Of a stretch of DNA of 48,173 bases, positions 26,822 through 33,584 are shown one piece after another. Position numbers and translations under genes: made by a program. Within the stretch, counting starts at the first letter, position 1; each line of letters begins with the position of its first letter. Below the pieces are notes generated by a model that was given only the letters and a program-made list of their open reading frames with translations, was not told the DNA's origin and searched no databases. The DNA is from a virus. The stretch spans positions 1-48,173 of the IMG/VR virus record IMGVR_UViG_3300021437_000029; one strand, written 5' to 3'.

Positions 26822-28381
26822 CTAAACAGGTGAGATTTGGTATTCATTTTCAGGTTCGGCGATATCCACATTAACATCACCATATTTTGCGGTGATCTCG
26901 TCAATGTGCTCCTTCGTCATTGTAACAGCCATGGCGCAACTATCAATGATATCATCAATGTTATTCTCTTTACGCGGATCATAGTTCACGAGCTGATTGA
27001 CGATGGCTACACTATTGTCAGATAGGAACCATTCGCCAGTTCGCAGCAAAGAACACCAAGCTCCAATACGCGTTGACTTCGGAATGTTGTGGTGCTCGAT
27101 GGGAATGATATTAAAATGCTGCCGATACTTTGCCATATAAATGCGGAATAATGTTTCCAAAACAATCTGGAAACCAGCCAATTCAATCCCCACTACGCGC
27201 GTGTGCCATTTGCGGCAAAGCGTAATAATATTGAAGAATAGTTGTTCCGGGGTAAATTTGCCTGCCATATAATCGATGGTACACCACTTTCCTTGGACCA
27301 ATGCATGCACAGAGATTGCGCGATCGTCTGACCGCTTTTTCTTGGAAATTGCGGGATCAACTGTGATGAAACAAATCTGTATATCGTAAAGCGAAACGTC
27401 GTGCACATATTTGATGGCATCCGCCGTAATCACGGAACTTTCTGCCGCGACAGGCGTATTCATCATTTCGCAATACCACGACGCAAGTTTCCCTAGCCGT
27501 CTATGCTCCATGAATTCCAATTGGATGTCTTCAAAGCTCTGGTTCTCGGGCCATAGTGGTTTCCCTTCTGGCGTAAGACAGCCGAACCGACGTCCAATCC
27601 ACATAGGTGAATTTTCCGTCAAATCATAGAGCAATGAGTTATTCGACAACATGTTGCCAAGATAGAGATGACGGTACGTCCTGCGGTCGAAGGCCTTAAG
27701 ATATGGGCCATAAAACCACGAGATCACGGCATTCTGTTGCTCAGGCGTAGACACATTGATGTTGTCCTCAATATCATCCTCAATGCCAAATTGCGGCCGA
27801 TAGTTCATAATCAAGGTACCGCGAATTTGCTGTGTCACACCGTATGCTTTTAGGATGCAATCTTTTGGCGCGAGAATTCCATCTTTGCCTGGAACATGCC
27901 ACGAGAAAACATACTGCCCATATGACTCCTGTCTAACACTGAATTTGGGGTCGCCAAAAACCTGAATGGCATTATCACCAAGAACCATCTGGATCATATC
28001 ATGGCAGTCAGCCACGGCGATTGGCCGCGAAGATGAAGTATAGGTGGTAAAGTGGAAGGATGGATTGAAAAGCCACGTGTGCAAGCCAGCAAGTTTAGCC
28101 AGCGTAGATTTTGCATAGCCACGGGGCCAGGCCAGTGCTACGTTATGCTTCGGTGGGTTAGTCATCAAGGGCCAGTTTTCACGATGAAATTCCGGCACAC
28201 AGACGTCCAAAGTATCTCCCAAGAAAAACCACTCGAAAAAATCCAGCGAATGTTCGAGCAGCAGCATCGTGTCCGAATAGGTCATGGAAGCGCATTCGCC
28301 ACCCGTACCTAGGTCACGTTCCCGCAGAAACTTGTTTTCAGCTTCCGCAATCTGTGCTCTAAACTCTTCGCCTTGTGACAT
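26822..28381 (-). CDS. terL: Terminase large subunit
   Basis: The ATP-driven DNA packaging motor and headful/concatemer nuclease. At 519 aa it has the usual two domains. The ATPase domain shows a Walker A variant PRGYAKST (residues 86-93) and a Walker B with its acidic pair at FGIEDD (198-203). The RNase H-like nuclease domain begins at ITVDPAISKKKRSDDRAI with Asp342, continues with GIE (Glu400) and ends with acidic IDDIIDS (475-481). The layout resembles the T7 gp19-type terminases of podoviruses. Its ATG overlaps the preceding stop by one base (TAATG). Confidence 0.93.
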   Translation of the reverse strand: MSQGEEFRAQIAEAENKFLRERDLGTGGECASMTYSDTMLLLEHSLDFFEWFFLGDTLDVCVPEFHRENWPLMTNPPKHNVALAWPRGYAKSTLAKLAGLHTWLFNPSFHFTTYTSSSRPIAVADCHDMIQMVLGDNAIQVFGDPKFSVRQESYGQYVFSWHVPGKDGILAPKDCILKAYGVTQQIRGTLIMNYRPQFGIEDDIEDNINVSTPEQQNAVISWFYGPYLKAFDRRTYRHLYLGNMLSNNSLLYDLTENSPMWIGRRFGCLTPEGKPLWPENQSFEDIQLEFMEHRRLGKLASWYCEMMNTPVAAESSVITADAIKYVHDVSLYDIQICFITVDPAISKKKRSDDRAISVHALVQGKWCTIDYMAGKFTPEQLFFNIITLCRKWHTRVVGIELAGFQIVLETLFRIYMAKYRQHFNIIPIEHHNIPKSTRIGAWCSLLRTGEWFLSDNSVAIVNQLVNYDPRKENNIDDIIDSCAMAVTMTKEHIDEITAKYGDVNVDIAEPENEYQISPV

Positions 28382-29313
28382 TAGTCATTATCCGAAAATG
28401 ACGAGGAAATCATCCGCACAAAATCATTTTCGATAACCATGGGGTTATCTTCCTGCGAGCCTTCCGGATCAAGCAAACGCTTGACCATATCCACTGGCGG
28501 AAGTTCCGTCTGCTTGAGCACCATGGGCGTAAGCTTCTCGCTGCTGTCATGTTGCTGAACTTTCGTCCTGCCCATATTGATGGTTCCCGCAATGATGCTC
28601 TGCCGCAAAACTGGCGGAAGCATAAGCACCACGGGGGCCGTCTGGTCAATTTGAACATGGTTCCGGCTATTGACCGGACGTTTCGCTGAGTTAGCCATTT
28701 TTGCCGCCATAAGTGCAAATTTCGGGTCGACGCCCATTTTGCCGTTGAGGGTATGAAGAACCTTGTTCCAAGCAACCTGCTCGACTTCATCCACAGTGTC
28801 AGCAATGTTGCTGTTACGTGAACTAATTTTATCGAGCTGCCGCGCTTTCTCGAAAATGTAGGTTTCCGTGCGCCGAATACAACTCAAGTCCATTGCGGTC
28901 AAAAGCAACGTGCGCTGAATGTCATCGTCAGTTACGCCATGAACCTCCAAAGAGGCCACCCGCTGGCATGTGCTGTCCTCGTACTCGCCGGAATTGGGCG
29001 TCAAATTTGATGGATCGATTTCGGCATCGACTTCGGACGTTTCCTTCTTGACTTCGCCCTTTCCTGTAACCGCTACCGGCACCCCTACCTCTGCTTTTGC
29101 CGCTTCCTTGGCCTCCAATTTTTCCTGCTCTTCTTCCGCTTCCGCCATTTCGGGCGAAATCTTCAATTGCGCGGTAATGCTTTCTTGGAATTCTCTATCC
29201 TCCAAGTTCACGCCCTTGCTTTGACCTGCTTTCAGTCCGCCTATAACACGCGCTACCATTTCTTTGCCCAAAAATTTTTGAGTTTCGTTTCGCGCTGCTA
29301 TCGCGCCTTTCAT
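28381..29313 (-). CDS. Putative terminase small subunit, 310 aa
   Basis: First gene of the late operon and directly coupled to terL, the expected place for the DNA-recognition subunit. The first 110 residues are charged and low in complexity (EMAEAEEEQEKLEAKEAAKAEV). A helical core follows (DDDIQRTLLLTAMDLSCIRRTETYIFEKARQL, DEVEQVAWNKVLHTLNGKMGVDPKFALMAAKMANSAKR), then an acidic tail. No helix-turn-helix was certain by eye. A promoter lies so close that its predicted transcript would begin about three bases before this ATG. Translation might therefore be leaderless or start at the internal Met at 29259. Confidence 0.6.
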   Translation of the reverse strand: MKGAIAARNETQKFLGKEMVARVIGGLKAGQSKGVNLEDREFQESITAQLKISPEMAEAEEEQEKLEAKEAAKAEVGVPVAVTGKGEVKKETSEVDAEIDPSNLTPNSGEYEDSTCQRVASLEVHGVTDDDIQRTLLLTAMDLSCIRRTETYIFEKARQLDKISSRNSNIADTVDEVEQVAWNKVLHTLNGKMGVDPKFALMAAKMANSAKRPVNSRNHVQIDQTAPVVLMLPPVLRQSIIAGTINMGRTKVQQHDSSEKLTPMVLKQTELPPVDMVKRLLDPEGSQEDNPMVIENDFVRMISSSFSDND

Positions 29314-29322
29314 CTGAAGGTA

Positions 29323-29351
29323 CTTCTAGCATGGAGCAAAGTTCATGTCAA
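29323..29351 (-). promoter_or_regulatory. Probable late promoter, leftward
   Basis: On the minus strand TTGACA (29351-29346) is followed by a 17-nt spacer and TAGAAG (29328-29323), preceded by TGC, an extended -10 feature. It is the only good promoter seen upstream of the 25-kb late operon. Predicted start of transcription is near 29316. Confidence 0.65.
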
Positions 29352-29648
29352 GTCTTTTCTGAAAATTTTTTCCGGTGCATCAGGGAAGAGGGATTTACTA
29401 CGGCGGCCCAGTCATTTTCGTATTGGGGACATACCCCCGCCCTGTTTGCGGCTAAGAATTACTATCATTCTAAAGCTATGCTAGCGCAGGCACGGGAGAC
29501 AGCGGGCGAGCAGGAAGGAGACGGAAGAATAGAGGCAAGGAATCGAAGGAGAAAATGCGATCACGAAAGCGTGATAGTCCTACGGTTGACACTTGTCGTG
29601 GCAATATGCAATTATAGTAGGTGGCATGAAACAAGGAGATTTGCAGCA
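29329..29648. other. Divergent intergenic region
   Basis: About 335 bases (29314-29648) separate the leftward late operon from the rightward small genes. It holds the leftward promoter at one end and a rightward promoter at the other (29586-29615). The frame of the downstream 81-aa gene stays open upstream to an ATG at 29331, which would add 106 residues, including a stretch EEGFTTAAQSFSYWG that vaguely recalls a helix-turn-helix. I consider the shorter gene more likely because of its own promoter and ribosome site. Confidence 0.5.
29586..29615 (+). promoter_or_regulatory. Probable rightward promoter
   Basis: TTGACA (29586-29591) with an 18-nt spacer and AATTAT (29610-29615) preceded by TGC. 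The predicted transcript begins around 29622, about 10 bases before the AAGGAG ribosome site of the 81-aa gene. The -10 box is imperfect; TATAGT at 29613 is an alternative but at 21 nt. Confidence 0.5.
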
Positions 29649-29894
29649 ATGAGCACGCAAGAACAGGCAAAGCCAGAAATGCAAGGCACGGAAGGCACGG
29701 CAGCGCGCACGGTCAGTTGCCGGTACATCGCGACGTTGCAGGCTTGGGTTACCATTGTCCGGTATGATAACGAGCATTACTACATTGCACGGCACCCCGA
29801 ACGGCTAGATATAGTCGGGCTTGGGATCACGACCGAAGAAGCCTGCAATGACCTTGCGCGGCATTATTTCCACCCCGGCGAGTGCTCTGAATAA
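29649..29894 (+). CDS. Small early protein of unknown function, 81 aa
   Basis: Starts at the ATG ten bases after an AAGGAG site and downstream of its own promoter. The product has a disordered N-terminus (MSTQEQAKPEMQGTEGTAA), then a compact alpha/beta domain (RYIATLQAWVTIVRYDNEHYYIARHPE, GITTEEACNDLARHYF). The second part has the look of a small regulatory or antitoxin-like fold, but no family is recognised. Confidence 0.6.
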   Translation: MSTQEQAKPEMQGTEGTAARTVSCRYIATLQAWVTIVRYDNEHYYIARHPERLDIVGLGITTEEACNDLARHYFHPGECSE

Positions 29895-30015
29895 CGTGTG
29901 AGGGTGTGCGGATAACCATTTTACGGTCGCTAAACGCGAGGAATTGGTAACGCCACCCATCACCTCCCGTAAGAACCATATAAACCACGCTCAACAAACC
30001 TGAAAGGAAATTACC

Positions 30016-30255
30016 ATGTTATACCTCGTTGATCGCTGCGCAGACGTCCCCAATAGCTGGTATAATAGCCGGAATTACCGCAAATTGGCAGTTGTGGAAA
30101 GAAATGACGGCAAAGTGCCCGAGCGCATCGAGGATACCAAGGAACAGAAGGTCATTGCCTTGGCACCTAGCGTCTACAAAGGTTATACGAACAAGTGCCA
30201 ATGGGCAATAAGAGTTAAAGAATTCGAGGCTTTAATCAAGCAAAGGACGAATTGA
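30016..30255 (+). CDS. Small early protein, 79 aa, paralogous to the 177-aa protein downstream
   Basis: Preceded by AAAGGAA. The sequence YRKLAVVERNDGKVPERI aligns with YRKLGLVIRPDGKMPRQL of the 177-aa protein at 30389, followed in both by Thr-rich then hydrophobic segments (VIALAPSVYKGY versus CLLAVDKIYCGK). This shared module of about 45 residues suggests duplication. The function is unknown. Small duplicated early genes are often host-takeover factors; that is inference. Confidence 0.65.
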   Translation: MLYLVDRCADVPNSWYNSRNYRKLAVVERNDGKVPERIEDTKEQKVIALAPSVYKGYTNKCQWAIRVKEFEALIKQRTN

Positions 30256-30356
30256 AAGCAAAGGAAAGAAAGAAGACGTCGAATAATCCGACGAACGACA
30301 GCCTATCGTCTATTAAGGAGGCCAGCGAGGTAAAGCTTGGCTGGCTTTATGAGTAG
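30252..30356 (+). CDS. Possible 34-aa gene with TTG start
   Basis: A TTG overlapping the stop of the 79-aa gene by two bases is preceded by AAAGGA at ribosome-site distance and opens a 34-codon frame ending in EASEVKLGWLYE. The downstream 133-nt gap is otherwise empty. The composition (Lys/Asn/Ser) is plausible for a small phage peptide, but nothing else supports it. Confidence 0.3.
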   Translation: MKAKERKKTSNNPTNDSLSSIKEASEVKLGWLYE

Positions 30357-30388
30357 ACGGAGAGAAGAGAAGGAAAGGAAAACAAATC

Positions 30389-30922
30389 ATGGCATTAACA
30401 CACCATGTGCTCATGAGCGCAACAAAAGGATGCGGATCGTCAAGCGGGCAATATCGTAAATTGGGCTTAGTCATTAGGCCAGACGGGAAAATGCCACGCC
30501 AATTACGCACCACACCAAAACAGACATGCTTACTGGCGGTAGACAAAATCTATTGTGGCAAAGCCGACTGGCCAAAAACATACGATACTTATATCCATGT
30601 GGAAGCAGGTACGTTGCGGCTACGCGTAGTTTTCTGCCGCTTCGCGGATGCAAGCCAATGGCAAAAATATCGACTAGGAATGCCAAAACGACCGCTAGGT
30701 ATGACACTATGGCAACATTTTATCCTACTAAAGCTTGCTTTGCAGGCCGAAGAGGACCAAAAATCCCGGTTGCAATTGGCGGGCAGGCCAGTAATTGAAG
30801 CGCTCGATGTTGTAACCAATGGGCACGACGCCGACTTTTGGATCAAGAAAATCGAGAATTTCAAGGACGACAAAGCCCTTGAACGCTCGATCAAACGCCA
30901 GCAAGCGAAAGGACTAATCTAG
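30389..30922 (+). CDS. Early protein of unknown function, 177 aa
   Basis: Preceded by a purine-rich AAGGAAAGGA leader. The N-terminal 70 residues share a module with the 79-aa protein upstream (YRKLGLVIRPDGKMP). The remaining part has a hydrophobic strand (TLRLRVVFCRFADA) and a basic helical end (KALERSIKRQQAKGLI). No catalytic motif is visible. Its TAG stop overlaps the GTG of the next frame. Confidence 0.65.
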   Translation: MALTHHVLMSATKGCGSSSGQYRKLGLVIRPDGKMPRQLRTTPKQTCLLAVDKIYCGKADWPKTYDTYIHVEAGTLRLRVVFCRFADASQWQKYRLGMPKRPLGMTLWQHFILLKLALQAEEDQKSRLQLAGRPVIEALDVVTNGHDADFWIKKIENFKDDKALERSIKRQQAKGLI

Positions 30923-31389
30923 TGGAAAAACATTCTGACTTGGATCAAAAGATCCGCGCAAGTGCAATCTCCGACGAAACAGATGACGCTGATACTGGTT
31001 TTTGCGTGCGCAAATTTCTGGTGTACCCCCAAAACCAGAAACCGTACAACAAAACCAAACACAAACCCAAAACAGCGCTAGCACGATCAGTGAAACTCAA
31101 AACATCAACCAAAGTAGCACAATCAAAGCATCCAATGAGAATGGCTCGCGTTTCGTGCTCAAAGACGGTGATACTATCATCGACGCGCGCATCCATTGAT
31201 TTGATGATTGCTACTCTGCAACTCGTGCAACGCGCCAAGCAAGAGCAAGCTGCCTTTGAGGCCAATGCCAGGCGCCAGATCATACGCCAATGGTTTTTTG
31301 ACGTTTTGGCGGCACTGGCTTTCTGTTTTTGCGTGGCGAGTATGGTTGCACTTTACGTTACCTATCGAGCTTTGACACAAGGGCTTTGA
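30922..31389 (+). CDS. Putative membrane-anchored protein, 155 aa, uncertain frame
   Basis: A GTG start overlaps the previous stop, with AAAGGA upstream. The C-terminus carries one membrane segment (VLAALAFCFCVASMVALYVTY). The middle third (30999-31199) reads less naturally in this frame, using rare ATA, CTA and TCA codons, while the frame one base back encodes a well-behaved segment ending DGDTIIDARIH. So the region may instead hold two or three short genes: one ending at 31199 and a 62-aa membrane protein from ATG 31204. A frame change by ribosome slippage or a base error is also possible. Confidence 0.4.
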   Translation: MEKHSDLDQKIRASAISDETDDADTGFCVRKFLVYPQNQKPYNKTKHKPKTALARSVKLKTSTKVAQSKHPMRMARVSCSKTVILSSTRASIDLMIATLQLVQRAKQEQAAFEANARRQIIRQWFFDVLAALAFCFCVASMVALYVTYRALTQGL

Positions 31390-31413
31390 CACCGCAAAGA
31401 CAAGTGCTAAAAT
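31386..31413 (+). promoter_or_regulatory. Probable rightward promoter
   Basis: TTGACA (31386-31391), a 16-nt spacer, then TAAAAT (31408-31413) preceded by TGC (extended -10). A near copy of the -35 region (CTTTGACAC) lies 14 bases upstream. It would drive the 170-aa gene at 31497 with a leader of about 75 bases. Confidence 0.65.
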
Positions 31414-31496
31414 AGTTTGAGCCTTTGGCTGCCATATCTTGGGCATTGGGTTCAATGAATGGCAACCAATTGGCATTTGGAGAAGGAAGTAAAGAA

Positions 31497-32009
31497 ATGA
31501 AAAGAAGCGATAAAGAAGCAATCCGCGGGTGGTTGAATGATGCCTTAAGCATGACGACATTTACGCCTTACGGACCGCCGAAGCACACAAAATATCAACC
31601 ATCACTTGTGCTTGAATTGATGTGTTGCCTCGGGTGTGGTGATGCCAAAACCATAGAATTGCCATTACCATTTCCATCGATACCAGAGACCGAATTAGAC
31701 ACCGTGTATCGTAACGACACGACGGAAGTAGAAGCTCAAGCGTTCGAGAAGCAATTTAAGAACTACCGGAAACAGATTGTCGATGCTATGGCCTTGCTCT
31801 GCATCCGTGCTCTGCAAAAGCGCTATCTGTATGGCACAACGGAAAAATTCATTGCCCAAATTGGCAACGACCTTGTGGAGGCCCGGGAAAAGAAAACGAT
31901 GTTTCAAGGTATCAACCGCATGAAACGTGCAATCGCAGAAAATGACGGCCGCACATTACTGGCTATGGCTACGAAACGAAAAGCCAAGATAATGTGCAAA
32001 AGCAAATAG
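31497..32009 (+). CDS. Early protein of unknown function, 170 aa
   Basis: The ATG at 31497 has a GAAGGAAG ribosome site; upstream starts in frame lack one. The product is helical, with a Cys cluster (LMCCLGCGDAK) near residue 45, a Pro-rich loop (LPLPFPSIPETEL) and a basic C-terminus (KRKAKIMCKSK) that could bind nucleic acid. It has its own promoter and ends at a bidirectional terminator. Function is unknown. Confidence 0.65.
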   Translation: MKRSDKEAIRGWLNDALSMTTFTPYGPPKHTKYQPSLVLELMCCLGCGDAKTIELPLPFPSIPETELDTVYRNDTTEVEAQAFEKQFKNYRKQIVDAMALLCIRALQKRYLYGTTEKFIAQIGNDLVEAREKKTMFQGINRMKRAIAENDGRTLLAMATKRKAKIMCKSK

Positions 32010-32040
32010 CTTTTGCCGCAATTTGCACCCAATAAGGCAA

Positions 32041-32073
32041 AAGAAAAGCCCGGCGATAAACCGGGCTTTTCTT
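32041..32073. terminator. Bidirectional rho-independent terminator
   Basis: A perfect 13-bp stem (AAGAAAAGCCCGG at 32041-32053 with CCGGGCTTTTCTT at 32061-32073) around a 7-nt loop. The A-rich foot becomes a T-rich end on either strand, so it ends both the rightward 170-aa gene and the leftward 290-aa gene that converge here. Confidence 0.85.
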
Positions 32074-32108
32074 TATTCAGAAAAAGGAAAGAAAGAATTG
32101 ATGCACGA

Positions 32109-32981
32109 TTATTCCACGCTACGACCGGTCGCATCGACGGGACGGTCGACGATATGACCAGTTTCCGCCCGTTTGGCGGTTTTCTTGGCGTCGCGCTTGG
32201 CAATGGCTTCGTCGGCGTCGGCAGACAGCTTGTCGATATCGAGAACGCCGACTTCTTCGTCCGCCAGTTCGGCCCGCACGATGTGACGAGACGCGAGCCA
32301 GTCGCGGAAAATCAAGTCACTCATGCCTTCCTTGCGGGCTTTGGTCGAAAGCACCTTGAGGATCAAATCCCAGTTTTCATCGGGAATGAGCGGCGCAATC
32401 GACTTCGCGGCAGCTTCCGAAATGAGGCAAGAGCGGAAAGCCGTCTTGTCCAAGACGCGGAAAGCACGAGGCGAATTCTTGCCCTGCATCGCGACCAACA
32501 CGACCGGCGCCAGAAGCTGGAACGGCCGTTCGGAGATTTTCGGCAGAACCGCGGCAATCGGCGACTGCAAACGAGCAATCGAAACGTCGGGGTTTTTCGT
32601 GTTCCGCGCGAGCGAAGTGGTCATGAGCTGGTAAGCAAAATCGGCCACCTCGGGAATGGCGAACAGCTTTTCACGCGAAGGAATTGCCACGAGGCGATAG
32701 CGATAAGGCTGTGCTTCGTCGCCGGTTTCATAGCGAGCGAGCAGAACCAAGGCGTCGTCGCCATATTCCACCGGCTTTTTCTCGCCAGTCTCGGGATCGG
32801 CCACCGAAGTGGCATCGTCCAGAAGATTGTTTTCGTCGAGCGCAGCGGCAACCTGAAAAATTCCCTCAATGGGAAATTCCAGCGAGTTGACGGAGTGTTT
32901 GCCCTTTTCACCAGTCAAGATCTTTTCGATGCGGTCCGTCTTAGTATCGACAGCCGCGGCAACAGTGCCAGCTTCGGACAT
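32109..32981 (-). CDS. Lone leftward protein of unknown function, 290 aa
   Basis: The only leftward gene outside the structural block. The ATG at 32981 has an AAAGGAA ribosome site; a further upstream Met lacks one. Its own promoter (33065-33093) and terminator (32041-32073) make it a single-gene transcript. The product is a soluble alpha/beta protein of 290 aa with an N-terminal IEKILTGEKGKHSVNSLEFPIEGIFQ, a central RPFQLLAPVVLVAMQG, and an Ala/Lys/Asp-rich C-terminus. Codon use is GC-ending, which suggests strong expression. No family is recognised. An early host-control or DNA-binding role is possible but unsupported. Confidence 0.75.
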   Translation of the reverse strand: MSEAGTVAAAVDTKTDRIEKILTGEKGKHSVNSLEFPIEGIFQVAAALDENNLLDDATSVADPETGEKKPVEYGDDALVLLARYETGDEAQPYRYRLVAIPSREKLFAIPEVADFAYQLMTTSLARNTKNPDVSIARLQSPIAAVLPKISERPFQLLAPVVLVAMQGKNSPRAFRVLDKTAFRSCLISEAAAKSIAPLIPDENWDLILKVLSTKARKEGMSDLIFRDWLASRHIVRAELADEEVGVLDIDKLSADADEAIAKRDAKKTAKRAETGHIVDRPVDATGRSVE

Positions 32982-33064
32982 AATGTGTGTTCCTTTGCAA
33001 AAGATGCGGATGCGCCGCACAGCGCGTCGTCGAAGATTTGAAAACCTTCAATCGACAATCTTGC

Positions 33065-33093
33065 TTTCTACGCGGCTTCGCGAAAAATGTCAA
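33065..33093 (-). promoter_or_regulatory. Promoter of the leftward 290-aa gene
   Basis: On the minus strand TTGACA (33093-33088), a 17-nt spacer and TAGAAA (33070-33065). The predicted leader to the ATG is about 75 bases. The -35 box is perfect and the -10 box resembles that of the late promoter at 29323. Confidence 0.65.
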
Positions 33094-33194
33094 TAGAAAA
33101 ATGCGGCGAAAAAGCCAATGGTCAAAAAATCGAAAACGAAAAAATCATCGAAATTTTGCGTGTAATAACTTGTGTAATTGTAGGAAAAGCCTTA

Positions 33195-33378
33195 GATAAC
33201 AGAAGACATTGCACATTTCACCGAAAAATGCCCCCCCTTTTCAAAAATCCCCCTTGGCTAACCTCCCTATAAGCAAAGAATTCGTGAAGTAATTTTCTTG
33301 TAATCTTCTGAAATAGCAAAATCCAAATTTAGAAAGGGGGTCACTTTTTTTCTGTTATCTGTAATGTCTTCTGTTATC
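33195..33378. repeat. Inverted repeat pair with iteron-like TCTGTTATC boxes
   Basis: GATAACAGAAGACATT (33195-33210) is exactly reverse-complemented at 33363-33378. The similarity extends inward imperfectly: GAAAAATG then a C-run then TTTT on the left matches GAAAAAAAGTGA then CCCCC then TTT on the right when inverted. TCTGTTATC also recurs in direct orientation at 33351-33359 and 33370-33378, 19 bases apart. The spacing would place them on nearly the same helix face. This looks like binding sites for a regulator or initiator. Confidence 0.6.
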
Positions 33379-33527
33379 CTATGAACATGTATACCTGTTT
33401 ACTTAGTACATAATACGTGTTTAGTGGCATTTTTAAAGGTAGGGTAATTAAGCAATAACCCCTTGTTTTTACAGGCAAATGCAAGAAGGTGCGGCAATAT
33501 GTCGCAGGATAATTTCTCTTTTCTCTA

Positions 33528-33556
33528 TTGCTTTCTTTGCGGCAAACAGGTAGAAA
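33528..33556 (+). promoter_or_regulatory. Weak candidate promoter of the replication convoy
   Basis: TTGCTT (33528-33533), a 17-nt spacer, TAGAAA (33551-33556). It overlaps a 9-bp inverted repeat (GCTTTCTTT 33530-33538 with AAAGAAAGC 33554-33562). The predicted leader to the 33585 ATG is about 22 bases. Both boxes are only partly matched. Confidence 0.35.
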
Positions 33557-33584
33557 GAAAGCTTGAAATTATGGGGCGCTGCAA

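Larger units (their letters stand above)
32982..33584. other. Gene-free AT-rich control region, candidate origin
   Basis: The longest non-coding stretch in the window. It separates the leftward 290-aa gene from the rightward replication convoy. It holds a leftward promoter (33065-33093), an imperfect inverted repeat with arms at 33195-33241 and 33331-33378, three copies of TCTGTTATC (33351, 33370 and, inverted, 33195), C/G runs, and a weak rightward promoter (33528-33556). Divergent transcription, repeats and AT-rich tracts fit an origin or regulatory hub. Open frames here are short and lack ribosome sites. Confidence 0.6.

Noticed and set aside
32013-33041. A 342-codon plus-strand frame
   Set aside because: It is antisense to the 290-aa gene and runs through the bidirectional terminator; the leftward gene has promoter and ribosome site.
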